Source of the DNA: Sphingomonadales bacterium UBA6171
GTDB taxonomy: Bacteria > Pseudomonadota > Alphaproteobacteria > Sphingomonadales > Sphingomonadaceae
Length of the DNA: 12,418 nt
Reading direction: 5' to 3'
Assembly (NCBI GenBank): GCA_002422985.1
Contig: DITZ01000028.1
Span: 25,589-38,006 of the forward strand
Part shown: positions 6,234 through 12,418 of the stretch, one piece after another
How the letters are laid out: each line of letters begins with the position of its first letter
Numbering within the stretch: position 1 is the first letter of the stretch
The notes under the pieces: model-generated
The model's input: the letters and a program-made list of their open reading frames with translations, nothing else
The model's database searches: none
Told to the model about the DNA's origin: nothing
Program-made: the position numbers and the translations under genes

Positions 6234-7228
6234 CAGCCGCCGGTGGTGGACATGTGGCGCTGAACGGCGGGCTTTGCGGCGCGACGTTCAATCAGGAAAT
6301 CATGGCCTTGCGGCTTTTTCTTCATGGCATGGTCAAAGGCGGCGCCCAGCGCCTCCGGCCCGCCTTCGCGCAGGATGTCGCGCAGTTCGACGCGATCGTC
6401 CTGGCCAAGGCACATATAGAGCGTGCCGGTGGCGGTGACGCGCACCCGATTGCAGCTTTCGCAGAAATTATGGGTGAGCGGCGTGATGAAGCCGAGCTTC
6501 TGCCCGGTTTCGCGCACGCGGACATAGCGGGCCGGGCCGCCGCTGCGCTCGCTCAACGGGTCCAGCGTGAGCCGCTCTTCTATCCGGGCGCGAACAGTGG
6601 TGAGCGGCAGGTAACGGTCTGTCCGGTCCTCCTCCACCAGCCCCAGCGGCATGGTTTCGATGAAGGTGAGACTGTGGCCGCGTTCGGCGCACCAGGCCAT
6701 CATTCCAGGAATTTCATCCGCGTTCAGGCCCTTCAGCGCCACCATATTGATCTTGATGGCGATGCCGGCGGCGGATGCGGCGGCGATGCCTTCCAGCACC
6801 GGGGTGAGATCGCCGCGCCGGGTGATGTGGCGGAAGCGGGCGGCGTCCAGCGTATCGAGGCTGACATTGATGCGGCGGATGCCGGCGGCGAGCAGATCGG
6901 GGACATGGCGCGCAAGCTGGCTGCCGTTGGTGGTGAGCGTGAGTTCTTCGAGGCCCTGGCCGACATGGCGGCCGATGGCACGGGCGAGGGTGCCAAAGCC
7001 CTTGCGCACCAGTGGCTCGCCGCCGGTGAGGCGGATGCGGGTGACGCCGCGCGCCACAAAGGCGGCGGCGATCTGCTCCAGCTCTTCGAGCGTCAGCACC
7101 TCGGCGCGCGGCAGGAACTGCATGTCTGACGGCATGCAATAGGTGCAGCGAAAGTCGCAGCGGTCGGTCACAGAGAGGCGGACGTAGGTGATACGCCGTC
7201 CGAAGCCGTCGATGAGCGGGCGTTGCAT
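6233..7228 (-). CDS. moaA: GTP 3',8-cyclase MoaA (molybdenum cofactor synthesis, radical SAM)
   Basis: MoaA uses two [4Fe-4S] clusters and S-adenosylmethionine to turn GTP into 3',8-cyclo-dihydro-GTP, which MoaC converts to cyclic pyranopterin, the first Moco intermediate. From the ATG at 7228 the protein is 331 residues, the same as the family norm. The radical-SAM triad is Cys24, Cys28 and Cys31 in DRCDFRCTYCM. RLTGGEPLVRKG and TTNGSQLA follow. The second cluster is bound by Cys256, Cys259 and Cys273 (C-x2-C-x13-C) in the FCESCNRVRVTATG region. The protein ends in Gly-Gly, the tail known to be needed for catalysis. A frame extension to TTG at 7285 is rejected because it adds a non-conserved head. 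There is no clear Shine-Dalgarno before the ATG; a palindrome occupies that site. No other moa or mob gene is in the window. Confidence 0.96.
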   Translation of the reverse strand: MQRPLIDGFGRRITYVRLSVTDRCDFRCTYCMPSDMQFLPRAEVLTLEELEQIAAAFVARGVTRIRLTGGEPLVRKGFGTLARAIGRHVGQGLEELTLTTNGSQLARHVPDLLAAGIRRINVSLDTLDAARFRHITRRGDLTPVLEGIAAASAAGIAIKINMVALKGLNADEIPGMMAWCAERGHSLTFIETMPLGLVEEDRTDRYLPLTTVRARIEERLTLDPLSERSGGPARYVRVRETGQKLGFITPLTHNFCESCNRVRVTATGTLYMCLGQDDRVELRDILREGGPEALGAAFDHAMKKKPQGHDFLIERRAAKPAVQRHMSTTGG

Positions 7229-7233
7229 AAGGG

Positions 7234-7251
7234 CTGTTCTAGGCGGAACAG
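7234..7251. repeat. 18-bp inverted repeat directly upstream of the moaA start
   Basis: CTGTTC (7234-7239) and GAACAG (7246-7251) are perfect reverse complements separated by six bases. The left arm ends five bases before the moaA ATG on the minus strand. It could be a protein operator or an RNA hairpin that blocks the ribosome site. GCGGAACA also occurs twice in direct orientation (7243-7250, 7256-7263). The GAAC units are spaced by nine bases, not the seven of the alphaproteobacterial LexA box. The rest of the 91-bp spacer holds the G-rich repeats listed separately. Confidence 0.5.
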
Positions 7252-7268
7252 GCGCGCGGAACAAAGCT

Positions 7269-7312
7269 AAAATGGGGGGGACCAAATTGGGAGGGTGCCG
7301 AAATTGGGAGGG
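7269..7312. repeat. Three G-rich 12-bp direct repeats between mfd and moaA
   Basis: AAATTGGGAGGG occurs perfectly at 7284-7295 and 7301-7312, with a 10/12 relative, AAAATGGGGGGG, at 7269-7280. Spacers are three and five bases. They lie just after the mfd stop and upstream of moaA. The G-rich strand is the plus strand, which is the template strand for mfd and moaA, and the runs could in principle form a G-quadruplex. No terminator hairpin is visible in this spacer. Function is unknown; a binding site for a regulator of moaA transcription is one possibility. Confidence 0.7.
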
Positions 7313-7319
7313 GGACGGC

Positions 7320-10300
7320 CTATCGGCGGGATTTGGATTTGAACACGCCGATGGAAGCGGGTGCCGGGCGGGGTTTCAGCGCGCGATCCGCTGTGGGGGG
7401 TGGTGATGCCGCGGCTGCGCCCGCCCCCTGCTGGGCGGCCTGCGCCAGCCCGCGCGCCAGTGAAACCGCCCCGGACAGGCGGGCCTGCGCATTGCCGAAA
7501 TCGCGGGACAGGAACAGCTTCTGATCCGGCCGCAGCCGTGCCTGCCCCTTCAGCCGGTTCAGCCATTCGACAAGGCCGGCCGGGTTGGCGAAATTATCGT
7601 TCACGAAGGTGACGAGCGCGCCCCTGGGGCCAACCTCGATCTTCTGCACGCCGGCGCGGCGGGCGGCATTGCGGGCCTCCACAATCTTCAGCAGATTGGC
7701 GGCGGGTTCGGGCAGCGGGCCGAAGCGGTCGATCATCTCGGCAGCGAAGGATTCGATGCCGGGCTTGTCTTTCAGATCAGCCGCGCGGCGATAAAGCGCC
7801 ATGCGCAGCGCCAGATCGGGCACATAATCTTCCGGTATCATCACCGGCGCATCGACCGAGATGGTGGGTGACGACGGGTCTTCGGGCGGTTTCAGGCCGC
7901 GCGCTTCGGCACGGGCGGCGATAATCGCATCCTCCAGCATCGACTGATAGAGTTCGAAGCCGACTTCGCGGATATGGCCGGACTGCTCATCGCCCAGCAG
8001 ATTGCCGGCGCCGCGCTGATCGAGATCATGGCTGGCGAGTTCGAAGCCGGCGCCCAGCGAATCGAGGCTGGCGAGCACTTGCAGCCGCTTTTCGGCGGCC
8101 GGGGTGATGCTGCCTTCGGGATTGGTGGTCAGCAGCGCATAGGCGCGGCGCTTGGCGCGGCCGACGCGGCCGCGAATCTGATAGAGCTGCGCCAGGCCGA
8201 ACATGTCGGCGCGATGGACAATCAACGTGTTGGCATTGGGGATGTCGAGGCCGGATTCGATGATGCTGGTGGCCAGCAGCACGTCGAACCGCTGTTCATA
8301 AAAAGCGGTCATCCGGTCCTCGATCTCCGACGGGGCCATCTGGCCATGCGCGGTGACGGGGCGAACCTCGGGCACCTGTTCGCGCAGGAAGGCTTCAATG
8401 TCGGTGAGATCGGTGATGCGGGGGACGACGATGAAGCTTTGGCCGCCGCGATAATGTTCGCGCAGCAGCGCTTCGCGCACGACAACCGGATCAAAGGGCG
8501 CAACCGTGGTGCGCACGGCAAGGCGATCAACCGGCGGCGTGGCGATAACGGAGAGTTCGCGGATGCCGCTCAACGCCATTTGCAGCGTGCGCGGAATGGG
8601 TGTGGCGGTAAGCGTGAGCATGTGGACATCCGCCCGCAGCTCTTTCAGCCGTTCCTTGTGGGTAACGCCGAACCGCTGTTCTTCATCCACGATGACGAGG
8701 CCGAGCCGGGCAAATGCGATGGATTTGGCCAGCAGCGCGTGCGTGCCGACGACGATATCGACCTTGCCGCTGGCGAGGCCCTCGCGGGTGGCTCTGGCTT
8801 CGGCGGCGGGGATGAGGCGGCTCAATGCCCTGACTTCGAGCGCGGTGCCGCTGAAACGATCACGGAAGGTGGCGGCGTGCTGGCGCGCCAGCAGCGTGGT
8901 GGGGCAGATGACGGCGACCTGTGCGCCCGCCGTGGCAGCGACATGGGCGGCGCGCAGCGCAACCTCGGTTTTGCCGAAACCGACATCGCCGCAGATGAGC
9001 CGGTCCATCGGCCGGCCGGCGGACAGATCCTCCAGCACATCGGCGGTGGCGCGCAACTGGTCTTCGGTCTCGGCCCAGGGGAAAGTGTCGAGGAAGGCGG
9101 CATAGGCCTGGGCATCGGGCGCGAAACTGTCGGCCGGGCGGGTGGCGCGGCGGGCGGCGGTGGCCAGCAGGGCGTGTGCGATTTCGCGGATACGCTCCTT
9201 CATGCGGGCCTTGCGGGCCTGCCAGCCGGTGCCGCCCAGCCTGTCGAGCGCCACGTCTTCGGATTCGGAACCATAGCGCGAGAGCAGGTCGAGATTTTCA
9301 ACCGGAATGTAGAGCTTGTCGCCGCCCAGATATTCAAGCGCAACGGTGTCGTGCGCGGCCCCATCCACCGTGATGGCCAGAAGGCCGATGAAGCGGCCGA
9401 CGCCATGATCGCGATGGACCACCAGTTCGCCGGCATCGAGCGATTCCAGGTCTTTCAGGAAGGCGTCGGCCTTTTTCTGCGAGCGGCGGCGGACCAGCCG
9501 GTCGCCCAGCATGTCCTGCTCAGTCCATAATTCGAGGTCTGGCAGGCGGAAGCCGGTGTCGAGCGGCAGAACGATGGCGGTGGGCGAGCGGAGCGCCAGC
9601 GCCATCGCCTGTTGCCAGCTTTCGGCCATGGCCAGCGCCGGGCCGCCCTGTTCGGCGATCAGCGAGGCGAGGCGGCTGCGGCTGCCTTCGGAATAGCTGG
9701 CGAGGATGAGGCGCTGCCCTGCCCGCTCCTTAAGCGCGCTGCCCAGTGCTGCATAGATGCTGGGGCCTTGCGCGGCGGCCGCCACACGCGCGGGGGCGAA
9801 ATCAGGGGCCGGGCGGGCGGTCAGGTCTATGCCGGCCAGCACATCGAACGGGTTGGTGCGGATGGCATGGGCGGCGGCGTAACCGGCTTCGAGATCAGCG
9901 GCGGACAGATAGAGGGCGGTTGGGCCAAGCGGGCGGTAGATCGCGCCGCTCAGGCGCTGCTTGCCCTTTGGCCGCTCTTTCAGGGCCGATTCGCGATTAT
10001 GGTAATAATCATTGATGGATTCAAAGCGCGCGGTGGCAGCGGATGCGGCACCATGATCGACGATCAGCCGGTCATTGGGGGCAAGCCAGTCAAACAGCGT
10101 GACCAGCCGCTCCTCGAACAGCGGCAGGAAATGTTCGAGACCCGGAAGGCGGCGGCCGTCTGACGCCGCCTGATAAAGCGGATCGGCGGTGGCGGTGGCG
10201 CCGAAGCGTTCGAGCCAGCGGCCACGGAAGCGGCGGATGCGGTCTTCATCCAGCATCAGTTCAGAGGCCGGCAGCAGCGTGAAGCCATCGGACCGGCCAA

Positions 10301-10916
10301 TGGTGAGCTGGGTGGACGGGTCCATCAGGCGGACGGCGTCAATCTCGTCGCCGAAGAAATCGAGGCGGACGGCCTGTGGGTGGCCGGCGGGGAAAAGATC
10401 CACCAGGCCGCCGCGCACGGCGAAGTCCCCGGCGTCTGTGACGGTTTCGACCCGGGTGAAACCGGCGCGGATGAGCGAGGCGATGAGCGCGTCGCGCGCG
10501 ATGGCGACGCCGGGTGCAAGGCGGATGGTCGCCTCGGCGATGCGGGATTTCGGCAGCAGGCGCTGGGTGATGGCGGCGGCCGTGGTGATCAGCAGTTCAG
10601 CCGATACGGGCGGGGCGGCGATGCGGGCGAGCGCGGCGAGGCGTCGGGCCAGCACCGGTTGCGCCGGCGAGGCGCGATCATAGGGCAGGCAATCCCAGGC
10701 CGGAAGCCAGATGGGCGTTACATCGGGCGCAAAAACCGGGACGGTATCCACCAGCTGGCGCGCTGCCGCATCATCGGCCACGACGACGATGGTGCGGCCG
10801 CCATCCAGCGCCACCGCGCGGGCGAGACAGGCGGTGAGCAGCGGCAACAGGCCGGCCGGGGCATTGCCCAGCATGGTGCCGCCGGGCGGGCTGAGGATAT
10901 CGGCGATCGGCAGCAT
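7320..10916 (-). CDS. mfd: Transcription-repair coupling factor Mfd
   Basis: Mfd recognises RNA polymerase stalled at DNA damage, pushes it off by DNA translocation and recruits UvrA for excision repair. The product has 1198 residues (E. coli 1148). A UvrB-like N-terminal module (about 1-350) includes GDFAVRGGLVDLFP. The RNA-polymerase interaction domain begins near residue 493 with AGELVVHRDHGVGRFIG and continues to LEYLGGDKLYIPVENL. The RecG-like SF2 translocase has Walker A GDVGFGKT at 643-650, DEEQ at 744-747, TATPIPRTLQ, the ESGLDIPN block and QIRGRVGRAKRRAYAL. The C-terminal domain follows, then an Ala/Pro/Lys-rich tail of about 40 residues. The ATG at 10916 shares one base with the sdhE stop (TGATG). 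The frame stays open for another 480 codons upstream, but that stretch is antisense to recG and overlaps sdhE, and is not part of the protein. Confidence 0.97.
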   Translation of the reverse strand: MLPIADILSPPGGTMLGNAPAGLLPLLTACLARAVALDGGRTIVVVADDAAARQLVDTVPVFAPDVTPIWLPAWDCLPYDRASPAQPVLARRLAALARIAAPPVSAELLITTAAAITQRLLPKSRIAEATIRLAPGVAIARDALIASLIRAGFTRVETVTDAGDFAVRGGLVDLFPAGHPQAVRLDFFGDEIDAVRLMDPSTQLTIGRSDGFTLLPASELMLDEDRIRRFRGRWLERFGATATADPLYQAASDGRRLPGLEHFLPLFEERLVTLFDWLAPNDRLIVDHGAASAATARFESINDYYHNRESALKERPKGKQRLSGAIYRPLGPTALYLSAADLEAGYAAAHAIRTNPFDVLAGIDLTARPAPDFAPARVAAAAQGPSIYAALGSALKERAGQRLILASYSEGSRSRLASLIAEQGGPALAMAESWQQAMALALRSPTAIVLPLDTGFRLPDLELWTEQDMLGDRLVRRRSQKKADAFLKDLESLDAGELVVHRDHGVGRFIGLLAITVDGAAHDTVALEYLGGDKLYIPVENLDLLSRYGSESEDVALDRLGGTGWQARKARMKERIREIAHALLATAARRATRPADSFAPDAQAYAAFLDTFPWAETEDQLRATADVLEDLSAGRPMDRLICGDVGFGKTEVALRAAHVAATAGAQVAVICPTTLLARQHAATFRDRFSGTALEVRALSRLIPAAEARATREGLASGKVDIVVGTHALLAKSIAFARLGLVIVDEEQRFGVTHKERLKELRADVHMLTLTATPIPRTLQMALSGIRELSVIATPPVDRLAVRTTVAPFDPVVVREALLREHYRGGQSFIVVPRITDLTDIEAFLREQVPEVRPVTAHGQMAPSEIEDRMTAFYEQRFDVLLATSIIESGLDIPNANTLIVHRADMFGLAQLYQIRGRVGRAKRRAYALLTTNPEGSITPAAEKRLQVLASLDSLGAGFELASHDLDQRGAGNLLGDEQSGHIREVGFELYQSMLEDAIIAARAEARGLKPPEDPSSPTISVDAPVMIPEDYVPDLALRMALYRRAADLKDKPGIESFAAEMIDRFGPLPEPAANLLKIVEARNAARRAGVQKIEVGPRGALVTFVNDNFANPAGLVEWLNRLKGQARLRPDQKLFLSRDFGNAQARLSGAVSLARGLAQAAQQGAGAAAASPPPTADRALKPRPAPASIGVFKSKSRR

Positions 10917-11191
10917 CAGCGCGGGGCCAGCCGGATATAATCCAGGTCCATCAGTCGGTCCATCATCGGGCATTGCAGCTGTTCGGGTGGTTCCGCGGTG
11001 CGCAACGCCCAGGCCATGATGTCCACATCCTGCTCCTCCAACAGCGTTTCGAACCAGTCCAGCTCGGCTTGCGTCATCTGCGCGAGGTGGCGTCTGGCGA
11101 AGCCGCCGATCAGCATGTCGGCCTCCCTGGTGCCGCGATGATCGGCGCGCCACAGGGCGCGCTTCAGGCGGCTTTCGGGAATGGCGCTCAT
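10916..11191 (-). CDS. sdhE: FAD assembly factor SdhE (succinate dehydrogenase assembly factor 2)
   Basis: SdhE helps attach FAD covalently to the SdhA flavoprotein of succinate dehydrogenase and related enzymes, in the cytoplasm. The 91-residue product matches the usual length of small helical SdhE/YgfY proteins. The diagnostic RGxxE motif is at 19-23 (RGTRE), within KRALWRADHRGTREAD. It is followed by the family pattern of F-A-x-x-x-L-x-x-M-x-x-x-E and F-E-x-L-L-E-x-x-D-x-D-I-x-x-W. The ATG at 11191 is preferred over a longer frame start at 11251 because GGAG lies eight bases upstream and conservation starts just after it. It overlaps mfd by one base (TGATG) and is divergent from recG. Location beside mfd and recG instead of the sdh genes looks usual for Alphaproteobacteria, so its partner is probably encoded elsewhere. 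Confidence 0.93.
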   Translation of the reverse strand: MSAIPESRLKRALWRADHRGTREADMLIGGFARRHLAQMTQAELDWFETLLEEQDVDIMAWALRTAEPPEQLQCPMMDRLMDLDYIRLAPR

Positions 11192-11228
11192 ATTCTGCTC
11201 TCCACGCGCCAATGGCGGCGCTGCTGAA

Positions 11229-11257
11229 TTGCAGGCCGCTCCACTCGCCACTATCGC
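11229..11257 (+). promoter_or_regulatory. Candidate promoter for recG, possibly giving a leaderless mRNA
   Basis: TTGCAG (11229-11234) and TATCGC (11252-11257) are separated by 17 bp, the ideal sigma-70 spacing, though each box matches only three of six consensus bases. Transcription would begin about seven bases later, at or next to the recG ATG at 11265. This fits the absence of a clear Shine-Dalgarno there. The 73-bp spacer 11192-11264 must also hold the sdhE-mfd promoter, for which I see no convincing boxes. Confidence 0.3.
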
Positions 11258-11264
11258 TTAGGCC

Positions 11265-12418
11265 ATGCGCCCCGAACGCCTCAACCCCCTGTTTGCCGAA
11301 GTTGAGTCGCTGGCCGGTGTCGGGCCGGCGCTGGTGCGGGCGCTGGCGCGGCTGGATATCGTCCGGGTGCGCGACCTGCTGTTTCATCTGCCCGTCGGCT
11401 GGCGGCGGACGCACTGGCTCGACCGGCTGGTGGACGGACGCGAGGGCGAGCGGGTGGCGTTGCGGGTGGTGATAACCGGACGCGAGGCCGCGCGCGGGCG
11501 CGGACCGGTGCGGGTGATGGCAGACGATGCCGGCGGGCTGGGGCTGTCGCTGGCCTTTTTCGGGCGGGCGGGCGAAGGGCTTTCGCGCCGGTTCAAGCTG
11601 GGCGAATCCTATGTCATCGCCGGGAAGCTTGAGCTTTGGCAGGCGCGATTCCAGATGGCGCATCCGGAAATCGTGACGGAAGCTGTGGAGGCCGAACCCG
11701 TTTATCCGCTGACGGAGGGGCTGACGAGCCGGCGGATGGCGGCGCTGGTGGAGGGCGCGTTGCAGCGGCTGCCGGTGATGGGGGAATGGATCGAGCCATC
11801 CATGCTGGCAAAGCAGCGCTGGCCGGATTTTGGCGCGGCGATGCGCGCCGCGCATCAGGAACCGGGCGCAGGCATGGCGCGCGACCGGCTCGCCTATGAC
11901 GAGATGTTGTCGGGGCAACTGGCCTGGGCGCTGGTGCGGGCGCGGCGGCGACGGGCGCGCAGCCGGGTGCTGGCGGGCGATGGCCGGCTGGTAGACGCCT
12001 TTATCGCGGCGCTGCCGTTCAGCCTCACAGGCGCGCAGCGGCGGGCGATCCTGGATGTGACCGGCGATGTGGCGCAGTCGGCCGCGATGCTGCGGCTGTT
12101 GCAGGGGGATGTGGGATCGGGGAAAACCGTGGTGGCGGCCGCCAGCCTGCTGATGGCGGTGGAGGCCGGCGCGCAGGGCGCGCTGCTGGCGCCCACCGAT
12201 CTGCTGGCGCGGCAGCATTTCGCGACGATGCAGGCCATGCTGGCCGGGCTGCCGGTGCGGCTGGCGTTCCTTTCCGGCCGGGACAAGGGCAAGGCGCGCG
12301 AGGCGACGCTGATGGCGCTGGCGGCGGGCACGATTGACATCATCATCGGCACGCACGCGATTTTTCAGGCGGGCGTGGAATATCGCGACCTGGGGCTGGC
12401 GGTGGTGGACGAGCAGCA
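11265..12418 (+). CDS. recG: ATP-dependent DNA helicase RecG, N-terminal part (3' truncated by window edge)
   Basis: RecG is a monomeric SF2 translocase that remodels stalled replication forks and branch-migrates Holliday junctions and D-loops. The frame opens with ATG at 11265 and runs to the window edge, giving 384 residues of an expected 680-700. The N-terminal wedge starts with the helix-hairpin LAGVGPALVRALARL, then DLLFHLPVGW and an OB-like barrel. The segment AEPVYPLTEGLTSRRM follows. Helicase motif I is GDVGSGKT at 281-288 (Lys287), preceded by LTGAQRRAI. Motif Ia is APTDLLARQH, then IIIGTHAIF, and the fragment stops inside motif II at Asp382-Glu383-Gln384. All motifs seen are intact. 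An ATG start is clear although only a weak AGG precedes it. It diverges from sdhE-mfd, and Mfd contains a related translocase module. Confidence 0.95.
   Translation, partial: MRPERLNPLFAEVESLAGVGPALVRALARLDIVRVRDLLFHLPVGWRRTHWLDRLVDGREGERVALRVVITGREAARGRGPVRVMADDAGGLGLSLAFFGRAGEGLSRRFKLGESYVIAGKLELWQARFQMAHPEIVTEAVEAEPVYPLTEGLTSRRMAALVEGALQRLPVMGEWIEPSMLAKQRWPDFGAAMRAAHQEPGAGMARDRLAYDEMLSGQLAWALVRARRRRARSRVLAGDGRLVDAFIAALPFSLTGAQRRAILDVTGDVAQSAAMLRLLQGDVGSGKTVVAAASLLMAVEAGAQGALLAPTDLLARQHFATMQAMLAGLPVRLAFLSGRDKGKAREATLMALAAGTIDIIIGTHAIFQAGVEYRDLGLAVVDEQ

Noticed and set aside
4766..6263. Two long plus-strand frames across the esterase and nadK
   Set aside because: Both are antisense shadows of well-motif-supported genes, with no plausible start context or domain.
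7246..7262. LexA (SOS) box from two GAAC units
   Set aside because: Alphaproteobacterial LexA sites use GTTC-N7-GTTC; here the spacing is nine bases, and moaA is not a typical SOS gene.
7229..7285. A longer MoaA starting from TTG at 7285
   Set aside because: The extra 19 residues are outside the family length and would run through the palindrome; the ATG at 7228 gives the standard start and length.
7229..7319. Molybdenum cofactor riboswitch before moaA
   Set aside because: The 91-bp spacer is shorter than the known motif and is taken up by G-rich repeats and one short palindrome; the multi-stem layout is not seen.
7974..9530. A 518-codon open frame on the plus strand inside mfd
   Set aside because: It is antisense to the intact Mfd translocase and carries the low-complexity Gly/Ala/Asp/His-rich pattern of a shadow frame; no family is recognisable.
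10917..12356. A 480-codon in-frame N-terminal extension of mfd
   Set aside because: It lies antisense to recG and overlaps sdhE, has no Mfd-like content, and a normal Mfd N-terminus begins at the ATG at 10916.
1..12418. Mobile, phage, CRISPR or defence system
   Set aside because: All substantial coding stretches are assigned to housekeeping families in conserved order, with uniform codon use. No transposase, integrase, repeat-spacer array or toxin-antitoxin pair is visible.

Overview
The window is about 12.4 kb of gene-dense, high-GC bacterial chromosome carrying housekeeping genes. The gene content, codon use and neighbourhoods suggest an alphaproteobacterium, most likely of the order Sphingomonadales. 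These include aroQ-accB-accC, a fused thiS-thiG gene, and recG divergent from sdhE-mfd. The order-level placement is inference from gene order and protein style; there is no rRNA here to confirm it. No mobile element, CRISPR array, tRNA, rRNA, phage gene or defence gene is visible.

Layout from left to right. (1) Positions 1-468 (+) hold the 3' end of mnmA (tRNA 2-thiouridylase). (2) Positions 469-654 are a convergent spacer with a strong palindrome (502-520). (3) Positions 655-2999 (-) hold aroQ, accB and accC, transcribed in that order. They encode type II dehydroquinase and the two subunits of the biotin carboxylase half of acetyl-CoA carboxylase. (4) Positions 3053-4027 (+) hold a single gene joining the sulfur carrier ThiS to thiazole synthase ThiG. 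It is divergent from aroQ across 53 bp and overlaps the end of rppH by 8 bp. (5) Positions 7228 down to 4020 (-) form a tight cassette moaA, nadK, an HSL-type alpha/beta hydrolase and rppH. Its junctions are a TGATG overlap, a 22-bp gap and a GTGA overlap, so the four genes are probably co-transcribed and translationally coupled. (6) Positions 7229-7319 form an unusual 91-bp spacer between mfd and moaA, with three G-rich near-repeats and a 6-6-6 palindrome directly before the moaA start. (7) Positions 11191 down to 7320 (-) hold sdhE and mfd, joined by another TGATG overlap. (8) From 11265 (+) recG diverges from sdhE and runs off the right edge.

Functionally the window covers tRNA thiolation, fatty acid and aromatic amino acid precursor supply, thiamin and molybdenum cofactor synthesis, NADP supply, mRNA 5'-end processing, flavinylation of succinate dehydrogenase, and repair linked to transcription or replication forks (Mfd, RecG). 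I see no clear undescribed multi-gene system. The points most worth a second look are the ThiS-ThiG fusion, where the carrier's essential C-terminal glycines are buried in a polypeptide, and the repeat/palindrome region between mfd and moaA. Weaker ones are the possible leaderless recG promoter and the coupling of glycine-rich protein ends to downstream starts.
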